Source: a virus. Taken from it: DNA of 64,000 nt. Below are positions 15,895 to 24,487 of this stretch, in pieces. The position numbers and the translations under genes are program-made. Where the stretch lies: positions 124,001 through 188,000 of the IMG/VR virus record IMGVR_UViG_3300017917_000952; one strand, written 5' to 3'. Numbering within the stretch: position 1 is the stretch's first letter; each line of letters starts with the position of its first letter. The notes under the pieces are model-generated. The model saw only the letters and a program-made list of their open reading frames with translations. It did not search any database and had not been told where the DNA came from.

Positions 15895-16401
15895 ATGAGC
15901 ACACAATGGCATTCTCCTACTCTAATAACACAGTACGCTGAAGATCCTTCACACATTGAATGGAACACCGACTTCGATACCGTGATAACCTTAAATGGCG
16001 GTCTTGCACTTTCTAAACCTTTGTTTCATATAGCTCGACAACCAAAGAATGATATTAAATCAAAGTCTTGGTTTTTAAGTGCAACAAATTTTAATTTTCA
16101 AAATCTCCCATCTATTGTAAACGGAATTTCTCTCAAAATAACTGCAACTAGACAAGGTCGTGTTACAGACGACACTGTTCAATTAGTGCATAACGGAGAA
16201 CTAATAGGAGAAAATAAGTGTTCAAGATCAGTTAACCCTGTAAATGTCTACGGCAGCGAATCAGATGCCTGGGGTGTTGAAAATTTAACAAGCATAATAC
16301 ATGATCCTTCATTTGGTATAGTAGTTAGATTTAAAAGTCATCCAGACTGGCCTCATTCTACCACTCCAATTTTAAGAGGCTTGGAACTTCAGATCTACTA
16401 A
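15895..16401 (+). CDS. virion structural protein, unknown
   Basis: A 168-aa beta-rich protein (TVITLNGGLALSKPLFHIARQ, ISLKITATRQGRVTDDTVQLVHNG, SFGIVVRFKSHPDWPHSTTPILRGLELQIY). The FGIV/VRFKSHPDWPH... end recalls small jelly-roll-like structural proteins found before the large fibre gene in marine T4-like phages. Expressed from its own terminator-promoter boundary, with no Shine-Dalgarno beyond AGG, so probably a leaderless transcript. Likely a fibre- or collar-associated protein; the exact role is unknown. Confidence 0.7.
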   Translation: MSTQWHSPTLITQYAEDPSHIEWNTDFDTVITLNGGLALSKPLFHIARQPKNDIKSKSWFLSATNFNFQNLPSIVNGISLKITATRQGRVTDDTVQLVHNGELIGENKCSRSVNPVNVYGSESDAWGVENLTSIIHDPSFGIVVRFKSHPDWPHSTTPILRGLELQIY

Positions 16402-16404
16402 ACG

Positions 16405-16412
16405 AATAAATA
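16405..16412 (+). promoter_or_regulatory. late promoter AATAAATA
   Basis: Expected start near 16418; short leader containing AAAGGAA before the ATG at 16433. Confidence 0.6.
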
Positions 16413-16432
16413 CCCTAAAGGAATCTAAAATA

Positions 16433-19400
16433 ATGGCGGGAAATAGACAATCAGGAACAAGGTCACTAGCCCCAAAGAGCGGGTCAGTTCAATCTCCTAA
16501 TTCATCTTTTATTTCACAAAATGATAACGGTGTAACGCTGGTATTATCATCGTCTACTAACATAGGCGGATTTTTAAGAGTTGTAAATGCAGGGACCGGT
16601 CTTTCCTTTGCTGTTATTAAGAATAACGCACAAAACGTTGGAAGTGTAAACAATCCTACAGGAAATGATCCACTTGCTCCTATAGATCAATCGTTGTTTA
16701 GTACTACGGCTCAGAGACAAACGGCAGGTGCATACTTTGCCGGTGGTGTCGGTATCGAAAAGGACTTAGCCGTAGGCGGATTTATCTACGGTCGTATTGC
16801 TGCTGCCAACACAGCAACCACGGCATCTAACATTGCTGTCTTAGAAACTAACGAAGATAAGAGATACTTCCCATTATTCACTGACGAAGATGGTATGATT
16901 GTGCAAGGCGCACAGATCTACGGTGATATTTTAAATCAAGACGGCAGCGAAGGTGGCCTGACCTATAACCCATACCTTGGTAAAATTACTACTGAGCGAG
17001 TTAAGATTAAATCTACAGATGATGCATCTAGTGTAGAAAGTGCTGCATTGTCTGTAGATGGTGGCGCCGGTGTTAAACTCAACTTAATGGTTGGACAAAA
17101 TATCATACCAGAAAGTGACGGTAGCGCAATTGGTACTGAAGAAGTTAGTTGGAGAGATGCATATCTAACTAATATCTATACAAAATTTTTAGGTAATACG
17201 AACAGCAACATCACACTAAGTCCAGCGGGCGGAGAAGGCATTGTTGAATTGTTCGGAGACATTCGCGTAAGAGGTAATAACCCAGTAGGTACTGCACCAG
17301 TTGTTACAAATACACTGTATGTAACCATGGACGGTAACGACACTAACGACGGCCGTGCAATGGATCCGAGCCGTGCTTGCCGTACAATTGGCGGTGCAAT
17401 GAACAGTCCGTACTATCAACCAGGCACACAGATTCTAGTAAGTCCTGGTCGTTATTTAGAAGACAACCCCTTAGTCATGAAGCCTTATACTTCGGTAAGA
17501 GGCAGCGATATTCGTACAACGTTTGTTGAACCAATTAACAAAACTCAAGACTTGTTCCATATGAATAGCGGTTGCTATTTAAACTATATGAACTTCTTGA
17601 ATGGCCGTAGCGGCAAGTTACCTGGCCAATACAACGAACGATTCAACAGAGGTGCGTTTGCAACAGCGTTCCCTCCTCAGACAGGTGATAACAGAATTGA
17701 CCTGTTCCAGAGTCCATATATTCAAAACTGTACTAACCAAAGCGGGCCATGGTTAATTGACGGTACAATGTTTGTACCTAACCAAACCGTTCAAGTACCT
17801 CAAGCAGTAGCAGTAGGATCTTGGGAAGCAAATACTACAACATTACTAGTTAATGTACAGCAAGGCGATATTGTAATTGGCCAGAGTATCAATCCAGGTA
17901 AACAAAATCCAGGATTCTTCAACGCAAGAACATTACTGCTAGCAAACAAGCCCTTCATTCAAAGTCAAACCGTTGCTTGGGTAAACACAAACTTCCCTGG
18001 CTTTGTTTATAATGAACAACTATGCTTTAGAGATGCCGGCATTTTAGTTGAAAACATGTCTTATGACATGGCCTTCGGCGGAAATGAGAAGAGTGTTGAA
18101 AGCGGGCTTTCATATTACAGAGGTGTAACTAGTGTTATTGCAGGACAAGAAACACAGACTGTAGGGGCAATCGAATACATTAAGTATCTATGCAGCCTAA
18201 TTGTCGAAAACAACACTTGCCCTGTCCTTACACCTCCGGCAAATATTCCTGTAAATTCTCAGGTCATTAACCTTAACTGCACAGGCGGTGCTATTGCATT
18301 AGATTCAATTGACAATTTATTTGACATCGTTATTGATATTATTAACAATGGTCCCGATGCTGCTCCTGATCTGTATATTGGTCCTGGACCTGACGCAGCC
18401 TTTGTCAGTGCAGAAATTTTAATGCAGGCAAACAGAAAGTTTATTCAAGAAATTACTCTTGATCATATTAACACTAACCTGTGTGTGCCTCCAAAGAGTT
18501 TACCTTATAACCAAATTAGATGCAAGAGAGATGCATTAATTATTCTTGACAGTGTTAGTTCAGACCTGTTATTTCCAACAACAGGAAACAGTCAGAGTAC
18601 CTTTGCAGGTATTCAGTATTTCTCCCAAGGCGGATACACCGGAAGTATACCGGCTGAAATTACTGCAACTATCGCAGCAATTACATACCTAAGAGATTTA
18701 AGTTTAGAAATTGTACAGAACATTACAGCAGAGATGGATGCAGTGTTAGGTATCTATCGATATACTGTTGGCGCACAAACTACTGCTAGTAACTATGCAA
18801 CAGCCTCCGAAGTGGCTACTCTAAAATCTGGATTTAATAACATCCTAACAATCTTAGGTGGTAAATCTACCGGATGGACTGACTTGATTGTACCAAACGG
18901 CGGTGAACCTAGTCCGTTTACTAGTGTAAAAAATGCCTACGATTTATTATTAGCAAATACCAGTTACATCCAAGGAGAAATTATTGGATTTGTAACTGCA
19001 AACTATCCAACACTGGTCTACGATCAGGCAAAATGCGAACGAGATGTAGAGTATATTCTACAGAGCCTTGCGTTTGATTTACTCTACGGAGGAAATCGTC
19101 AAAGCATTCAGGCAGGTCTAAGTTATTATTCTAATCTAACAGGCGTAACTGTTATACCAAATGAAACAACAGCAACAATAGATGCATTTACATTTATGAA
19201 AGATGTTGCAGTTGATCTTATTCAAGGTAACGCATACACACCAATTCAGACTAGAGTAAAACCAGTAACAGGATTACCGTTAAGTGATGCATCTGCTGCA
19301 ACAGAGATTACTAAGATCTTTAGCACAATCACAGATATTATCTTATCTGGTCCTAGTATTGCTGCTCCTCTTGAACCAATTAATTTAACTAGGTCCACTA

Positions 19401-21847
19401 GTACAACGGTAATCAATGCATTTGATATTATTAAAGCAAACAAGAATTTTATTGTTGCTGAAATGATTGCATATCTTGATAATACATATAATCCTGGAAG
19501 TTTTAACTACGACCAAGAATTGTGCTATCGAGATGTTGGCCTGATTATCGACGCAGTTAGCCAGGACATTCTATTAGGCGGAAATCAAAAGTCTCTCGAA
19601 GCAGGTCTAAGTTATTGGAGCGCCGGATACAATTACGTTTCTGGCCAAGTCTCTACAACAACGGCTGCAATTAACTATGTTCGCGATGTTGCGTTACAGG
19701 TAATTGCTAACACTACAGTAACTGGAATAACAAATACAGTTACAAAACAAGTAATTAATACCTTCTTCCAGTATGGCGGCGACTACATGCCGCAGGAAGC
19801 AGTGTCTAGAAACTTTAATATCATTACAGATATTATTGAGAACGGACCTGCGGTAGCACCTCCTATATATGCAGGCGGTGGTCTGTTTAGCCTAACAGGT
19901 CTGAATGGCAGTTCTGTAAAGATCGCACCAAAGGTAACTAGCGTTAACGAAGTCAGTACTGGTACATATTTGATCGGTTTGAACACAGCAACAATCGGAT
20001 TTGGAAAAAATGCAACATTGTATTTCGGAGAAACTGCGGTTTATCCGTTACAAGATGCACAAGTTTCTGCAAAGAGCTTAGAATACACAGGCAATGCAAC
20101 TACCTGGGATGAAAGAAAAGTAGATCCTAACGGTTCTATGGGCGGTAGTCTTGTTGACGGTGGAGTAATTAGTGATCGAAGCCCGATCCAGTCGTTTGTT
20201 TACGATGCGTTTACTCAACTTAACCAGGGCGGTGTTGGTATCAAAGTTACTAACAACGGCTACGCACAGTTAGTTTCTGTGTTTACAATTTTCTGTTCCG
20301 TGGGTGTTCAATGCGATAACGGAGGTATTGCTTCTATTACTAACTCTAACTGTAACTTCGGTGACATATCGTTGCTAGCAAAAGGCTACGGTAAGAGAGA
20401 GTTTAGCGGTACAGTATTCAATCCAAAGTTTAGAGCATATCCTTTCAGTCCTAACGGCCCGGGATTGCCTTACCTTGATCAATTCTATCCAGAGGGTTAC
20501 TGGCCTAACAATGGCGGTCGTGTTGAAGTGTTTGTCCCAGACACAGCAAACAGACCTCACATTGGCCTAGTAATGGAAGTTGAGCCCCCACTAGGCTATC
20601 TAAACGAACAAAGTTTACCAGGGTTCTTAAATGCTACACCTAGCACCAGCACACTAACAACTGGCACAATCAACCTAACAGGCATCAGTACAACTGATGT
20701 GTTTATTGGTAACGAATTAATTGTTAGAGATCAATTTGGTAGACAGTATGACGACAACGGCGTCTACTATGTTGCTACCGGTACTGTAGTTACAGATGTT
20801 AACTATAATTCAATTAGCCTCAGCAATGCACTAACTAGTGGCGGCGGGGATCCGACTAACCCGACATACTTTACACTATATTTCTGCGGAAATAGTTATT
20901 ACACAGTCCTTACTAGCGCAGTAGCAAACCAACCTTATGCTCCTAATACAAACATATTAGCAGCAAACAGTGATCCGTACTATCAAGGCCCACCAACAAG
21001 CCAGATTGCGGCTCACGTAACCGCACTTCAACATATGAGAAGTGTTGTTGATGCAGTTATTGATAATATACCTGTTACGCCTACCGCAGGAAATACTGCT
21101 ACGCAGGTTATTACTCCGTCTATCGTTGGCGGCGTACAAGCTCAGGCCTTTGTTGACTTACACATCGAATACATTATTGATATAGTCAATGCACCTAATT
21201 ACGCAGCAGCAACCGCAGTGGTTCCGCAAAGTCAAATACTAGAATCTGGTACTATACCCAATGGCGCGGGTAGTTGTATAATCTTGATTGAATCAAATAT
21301 AGAATTTATCGCACAAGAAGTTGCGGCCTATGTTGATTTTTGGTTATCGGGCGGCATAGGCAGTTACGATAAAACAAAATGTATTAGAGACATTAAACTA
21401 ATCTTACGACAACTAATTTATGATCTACAAAGTGGCGGAAACTATAATAGCATTTACTCTGGTCTAAGTTACTGGAGTCGTCCAGGCACACATCACATTG
21501 TTGAACTAGGCGAAGCGGTTGCAAGACCTGAATACTTCCCAGACGGTGCTATTATTAATTTCTATCAAAGAAGTTATATCAGTGCCAGCGGATACCTATT
21601 TGAATATGTAGGAGCAGGTACTAACTATGGCGCATTACCTCAACGTGGCGTAGCAGATCCTGTACAGAGTAAAGAAACAGTTCAGTTAAACGCAGGTAAG
21701 GTATTCTTTACCAGCACCGACCAGAACGGTGACTTTAGAATTGGTCCAGGATTAGTAATTAGTCAGGCAACGGGTGTTCTAAGCGGTAGAACATTCGTTC
21801 AAAGTTTATACGCAAATATGACTCCATTCATATTAGCAATTGAATAA
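16433..21847 (+). CDS. 1804-aa fibre-like structural protein with beta-helix domain and repeated helical units
   Basis: Very large virion protein. N-terminal fibre modules with AGGVGIEKDLAVGG and DGGAGVKLNLMVG (about residues 98-225); then a beta-helix-type domain (YVTMDGNDTNDGRAMDPSRAC, about 300-390). After that come at least five diverged copies of a unit of roughly 100 residues with Cys-x-Arg-Asp at residues 531, 697, 868, 1031 and 1650 (LAN..FI, then CxRD, GGN..S...GLSYW). A second beta-helix-like stretch lies between copies 4 and 5. The end, DQNGDFRIGPGLVISQATG, is typical of marine phage fibres. Probably a long tail fibre or whisker; the receptor is unknown. Confidence 0.8.
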   Translation: MAGNRQSGTRSLAPKSGSVQSPNSSFISQNDNGVTLVLSSSTNIGGFLRVVNAGTGLSFAVIKNNAQNVGSVNNPTGNDPLAPIDQSLFSTTAQRQTAGAYFAGGVGIEKDLAVGGFIYGRIAAANTATTASNIAVLETNEDKRYFPLFTDEDGMIVQGAQIYGDILNQDGSEGGLTYNPYLGKITTERVKIKSTDDASSVESAALSVDGGAGVKLNLMVGQNIIPESDGSAIGTEEVSWRDAYLTNIYTKFLGNTNSNITLSPAGGEGIVELFGDIRVRGNNPVGTAPVVTNTLYVTMDGNDTNDGRAMDPSRACRTIGGAMNSPYYQPGTQILVSPGRYLEDNPLVMKPYTSVRGSDIRTTFVEPINKTQDLFHMNSGCYLNYMNFLNGRSGKLPGQYNERFNRGAFATAFPPQTGDNRIDLFQSPYIQNCTNQSGPWLIDGTMFVPNQTVQVPQAVAVGSWEANTTTLLVNVQQGDIVIGQSINPGKQNPGFFNARTLLLANKPFIQSQTVAWVNTNFPGFVYNEQLCFRDAGILVENMSYDMAFGGNEKSVESGLSYYRGVTSVIAGQETQTVGAIEYIKYLCSLIVENNTCPVLTPPANIPVNSQVINLNCTGGAIALDSIDNLFDIVIDIINNGPDAAPDLYIGPGPDAAFVSAEILMQANRKFIQEITLDHINTNLCVPPKSLPYNQIRCKRDALIILDSVSSDLLFPTTGNSQSTFAGIQYFSQGGYTGSIPAEITATIAAITYLRDLSLEIVQNITAEMDAVLGIYRYTVGAQTTASNYATASEVATLKSGFNNILTILGGKSTGWTDLIVPNGGEPSPFTSVKNAYDLLLANTSYIQGEIIGFVTANYPTLVYDQAKCERDVEYILQSLAFDLLYGGNRQSIQAGLSYYSNLTGVTVIPNETTATIDAFTFMKDVAVDLIQGNAYTPIQTRVKPVTGLPLSDASAATEITKIFSTITDIILSGPSIAAPLEPINLTRSTSTTVINAFDIIKANKNFIVAEMIAYLDNTYNPGSFNYDQELCYRDVGLIIDAVSQDILLGGNQKSLEAGLSYWSAGYNYVSGQVSTTTAAINYVRDVALQVIANTTVTGITNTVTKQVINTFFQYGGDYMPQEAVSRNFNIITDIIENGPAVAPPIYAGGGLFSLTGLNGSSVKIAPKVTSVNEVSTGTYLIGLNTATIGFGKNATLYFGETAVYPLQDAQVSAKSLEYTGNATTWDERKVDPNGSMGGSLVDGGVISDRSPIQSFVYDAFTQLNQGGVGIKVTNNGYAQLVSVFTIFCSVGVQCDNGGIASITNSNCNFGDISLLAKGYGKREFSGTVFNPKFRAYPFSPNGPGLPYLDQFYPEGYWPNNGGRVEVFVPDTANRPHIGLVMEVEPPLGYLNEQSLPGFLNATPSTSTLTTGTINLTGISTTDVFIGNELIVRDQFGRQYDDNGVYYVATGTVVTDVNYNSISLSNALTSGGGDPTNPTYFTLYFCGNSYYTVLTSAVANQPYAPNTNILAANSDPYYQGPPTSQIAAHVTALQHMRSVVDAVIDNIPVTPTAGNTATQVITPSIVGGVQAQAFVDLHIEYIIDIVNAPNYAAATAVVPQSQILESGTIPNGAGSCIILIESNIEFIAQEVAAYVDFWLSGGIGSYDKTKCIRDIKLILRQLIYDLQSGGNYNSIYSGLSYWSRPGTHHIVELGEAVARPEYFPDGAIINFYQRSYISASGYLFEYVGAGTNYGALPQRGVADPVQSKETVQLNAGKVFFTSTDQNGDFRIGPGLVISQATGVLSGRTFVQSLYANMTPFILAIE

Positions 21848-21858
21848 AGAGAGATGAT

Positions 21859-22242
21859 ATGGCACAGTTACCATTAAACAAATTTTTAACAAAGACTGCG
21901 GTACTTACAACAAATACCACAGCAACGGTCTATACCAGTCCGATCGGTGTAACTTCTATTGTGTTAATGGCACAAGTTTCAAACTTAGATACAAGCACAC
22001 ACTATCTAACTTTCGAACACTTCCGTTATAAAACTGTATTGCCTGATGCTCAAGGCTTCGGCGGTCAAACAGGAAACACTCCTAGTACATTGATCAAAGA
22101 CTATGCGATTCCTGCTAATGATGCTGGATCGCCAATCTTTGGAAAATTAATTGTTGAAGAATTAGATAGTATACGAGCACACGCCGATACAACAGGAACA
22201 CTTCAGTTAGTATTAAGCATTCTGCAGACAGCAAATAGTTAA
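21859..22242 (+). CDS. small structural protein in fibre cluster
   Basis: A 127-aa beta-rich protein (TKTAVLTTNTTATVYTSPIGVTSIVLMAQVSNLDTSTHYLTFEH) with no signal or membrane segment, 11 nt after the 1804-aa gene with GAGAGATG before the start. Its place among fibre genes and Thr/Ser-rich strands suggest a virion component attached to the fibre. No family is recognised. Confidence 0.7.
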   Translation: MAQLPLNKFLTKTAVLTTNTTATVYTSPIGVTSIVLMAQVSNLDTSTHYLTFEHFRYKTVLPDAQGFGGQTGNTPSTLIKDYAIPANDAGSPIFGKLIVEELDSIRAHADTTGTLQLVLSILQTANS

Positions 22243-22254
22243 TAGGACATAGCA

Positions 22255-23325
22255 ATGCCAAGTTTATTAAGCGGATCAAAATTAAGAACAGGAGGTAGCG
22301 GGGAGTTTATCAAACTTCAAAACGCTATGCCTCAACTTCCGCAAAGTCCTACAACTAGTACCGGCTATACTGTAGTAACTAACGATAAATTAGTGACAAC
22401 ATACGCCAGCAGTTTAGGTAATGTTGAGTTTAATGGCGGCCAGATTTATAGCAATATAAACACTCAGACCTTAACTATAATAGGTACAGGAACAACTGCG
22501 GTTGTTATTAAGGCAAACAGTCCAGTATCGAGCACTAGTACCTTACGTGTACAAGGTGGTGCAGGAATAGACGGAGACCTATTTGTAGGCGGATACTTTG
22601 ATGCTAGTACATCTACCTTCCTAACTTTAAAAGTTAATAGTACACTAACTTCTACTGATCCGTTTACAGGAGCATTCCAAGTAGTTGGAGGTGCTGGTAT
22701 CGGAGAAAACTTAAACGTCTTTGGCAGATTAGGTGTGTTAAGCACCGCATCTTTTAGCACAGATGTTATAGTTAACAGAAAGTTAGACGTAGTCAGTACA
22801 GCAACATTCGATAGTGATATAAATGTACTAAAAACTACAACGACTAAAAATCTTATTTCGTTAAACACCGCAACATTCAACACAGATGTAAACGTTATTA
22901 ATTCTGTTAATATTACAGGCGAATTAAATGTAACAGGTAACGATGCTGTTAATTTAAGTCCGTCTGCTGCCAACGTTAATATACAGCCTTCGATTGGGGG
23001 CTCTATTACAATACAACCTAGTGTAGCAGGCACCATGGATAACATGATCATCGGCCAGTCTAACGCACAGGATGGATATTTTCAGACTGTAGATGCCGGT
23101 GATTTGACCGTAACAAATACTGCATGGGTCGGCGGTAGTGTGTATAGTCAGGACGGCATTGCCTACTACAATAATTTATTGTACACACCAAAAGTTACAA
23201 TATCAACAACACCGCCGGCCTCACCTAGACTTGGTGATTTTTGGATTGACCCGACTTACGGAGTTGAGTGCCAATATATCGATGACGGTGGCAATTTTAT
23301 TTGGGTACAATTTACAGGATTCTAA
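22255..23325 (+). CDS. modular fibre protein with GGAGI/VGG repeats
   Basis: A 356-aa protein. It has two clear fibre modules, TLRVQGGAGIDGDLFVGGYF and FQVVGGAGIGENLNVFG, followed by short repeating strands (FSTDVIVNRKLDVVSTATFDSDINVLKT) like a trimeric beta-spiral, and a C-terminal PPASPRLGDFWIDPTYG...GNFIWVQF segment that matches the small W-D/W module seen in other tail proteins here. It is followed 3 nt later by the next fibre gene, so the block is one operon. Confidence 0.75.
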   Translation: MPSLLSGSKLRTGGSGEFIKLQNAMPQLPQSPTTSTGYTVVTNDKLVTTYASSLGNVEFNGGQIYSNINTQTLTIIGTGTTAVVIKANSPVSSTSTLRVQGGAGIDGDLFVGGYFDASTSTFLTLKVNSTLTSTDPFTGAFQVVGGAGIGENLNVFGRLGVLSTASFSTDVIVNRKLDVVSTATFDSDINVLKTTTTKNLISLNTATFNTDVNVINSVNITGELNVTGNDAVNLSPSAANVNIQPSIGGSITIQPSVAGTMDNMIIGQSNAQDGYFQTVDAGDLTVTNTAWVGGSVYSQDGIAYYNNLLYTPKVTISTTPPASPRLGDFWIDPTYGVECQYIDDGGNFIWVQFTGF

Positions 23326-23328
23326 ACT

Positions 23329-24471
23329 ATGGCATTATTAAACTTTCCTACAAGTCCTTCAGTAAATGATACCTATGTTATAGGAAACATAACTTATCAA
23401 TGGACCGGCAGTGCATGGATACGACTAACCAGTAGCACTAGCTCGCCTATTATTATTAACACAATTAGCCAAAGTTTATCAACTGTAACCGGCAGTGTAG
23501 TAATTACAGGCGGTCTAGGAGTTGGCGGATCTGTTAATATTGGCTCAACAAGTACAATTGCCGGCGCTGAAATTATTACAACATCTACATTAGATACCTT
23601 TGTTAAACAAACAGTAGTCTACGCAGGAACCGATACGGCAGTCGGCGCAGTAACTACTTCCGGATTTCAGTATGTAACAATTTGGAACACTAGCACATTA
23701 CAGACTGTAACAGACAGGGGTAATTCTACAACCAATGCTATACAAGTTTTAAATCCTTCAAATGCAATAAGCACAGGCTCGGGTGCTCTAGTCATCAACG
23801 GTGGTGTAGGCATAGGTCAAGATTTATGGATCGGCGGAACTATTTACAGCGCCGGTGTTCCTGTTATTACAACTAGTTCTTTAATTAGTGATATTCTTGC
23901 AGGACCTGACATTAAGGTCGAATCAACATCATCGTACTTAATTACTGGAACAACGTCGATCTTAATCTCTAATACCAGTACACTACAAACTGTAACCACT
24001 AGAGGAAACACTACAGATCAGCAGGTAATCTTCTCTAATGCCACAGAATCTACGTCTAGCACTACAGGAGCGGTTATAATTAGTGGCGGACTAGGAGTAG
24101 CAAAACGCATAAATTCTGAAAGTTTACAGATTGCAGATACAATCATGGATTCTGCGAAAATTTTGGTAAATACTACAGATACGATAGTAGTCGACTCATA
24201 CCCGGTAACACAGTATAGGTCGGCAAAATACTTAATTCAGATAACAGAGGGGACTGGATCTGGGGCAAGTTTTGAAACTATTGAGATTTTATTGTTAGTA
24301 GATAATGATCAAACGGTATATGCAACCGAATACGCTGTGTTAACTTCACATGGTGACCTTGGAGAATTTGCCGCAGACGTTCAAGGAGATGATATGGTTA
24401 GACTGTATTTTACTGCACATTACGCTACTAGCAAAGAGGTAAAGATATTTAGGACTGGGATGACCGTCTAA
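23329..24471 (+). CDS. modular fibre protein with shared C-terminal beta domain
   Basis: A 380-aa protein. The start (FPTSPSVNDTYVIGNITYQWTGSAWIRL) is a W-type small module; GALVINGGVGIGQDLWIGG and GAVIISGGLGVAKRI are fibre repeats. The last about 95 residues (from YRSAKYLIQI through VYATEYAVLTSHGDLG) are clearly homologous to the C-terminus of the next protein, so the two share a terminal domain. Probably a receptor-facing or trimerising cap; unknown. Confidence 0.75.
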   Translation: MALLNFPTSPSVNDTYVIGNITYQWTGSAWIRLTSSTSSPIIINTISQSLSTVTGSVVITGGLGVGGSVNIGSTSTIAGAEIITTSTLDTFVKQTVVYAGTDTAVGAVTTSGFQYVTIWNTSTLQTVTDRGNSTTNAIQVLNPSNAISTGSGALVINGGVGIGQDLWIGGTIYSAGVPVITTSSLISDILAGPDIKVESTSSYLITGTTSILISNTSTLQTVTTRGNTTDQQVIFSNATESTSSTTGAVIISGGLGVAKRINSESLQIADTIMDSAKILVNTTDTIVVDSYPVTQYRSAKYLIQITEGTGSGASFETIEILLLVDNDQTVYATEYAVLTSHGDLGEFAADVQGDDMVRLYFTAHYATSKEVKIFRTGMTV

Positions 24472-24487
24472 TTTAGGAAACACTAAC

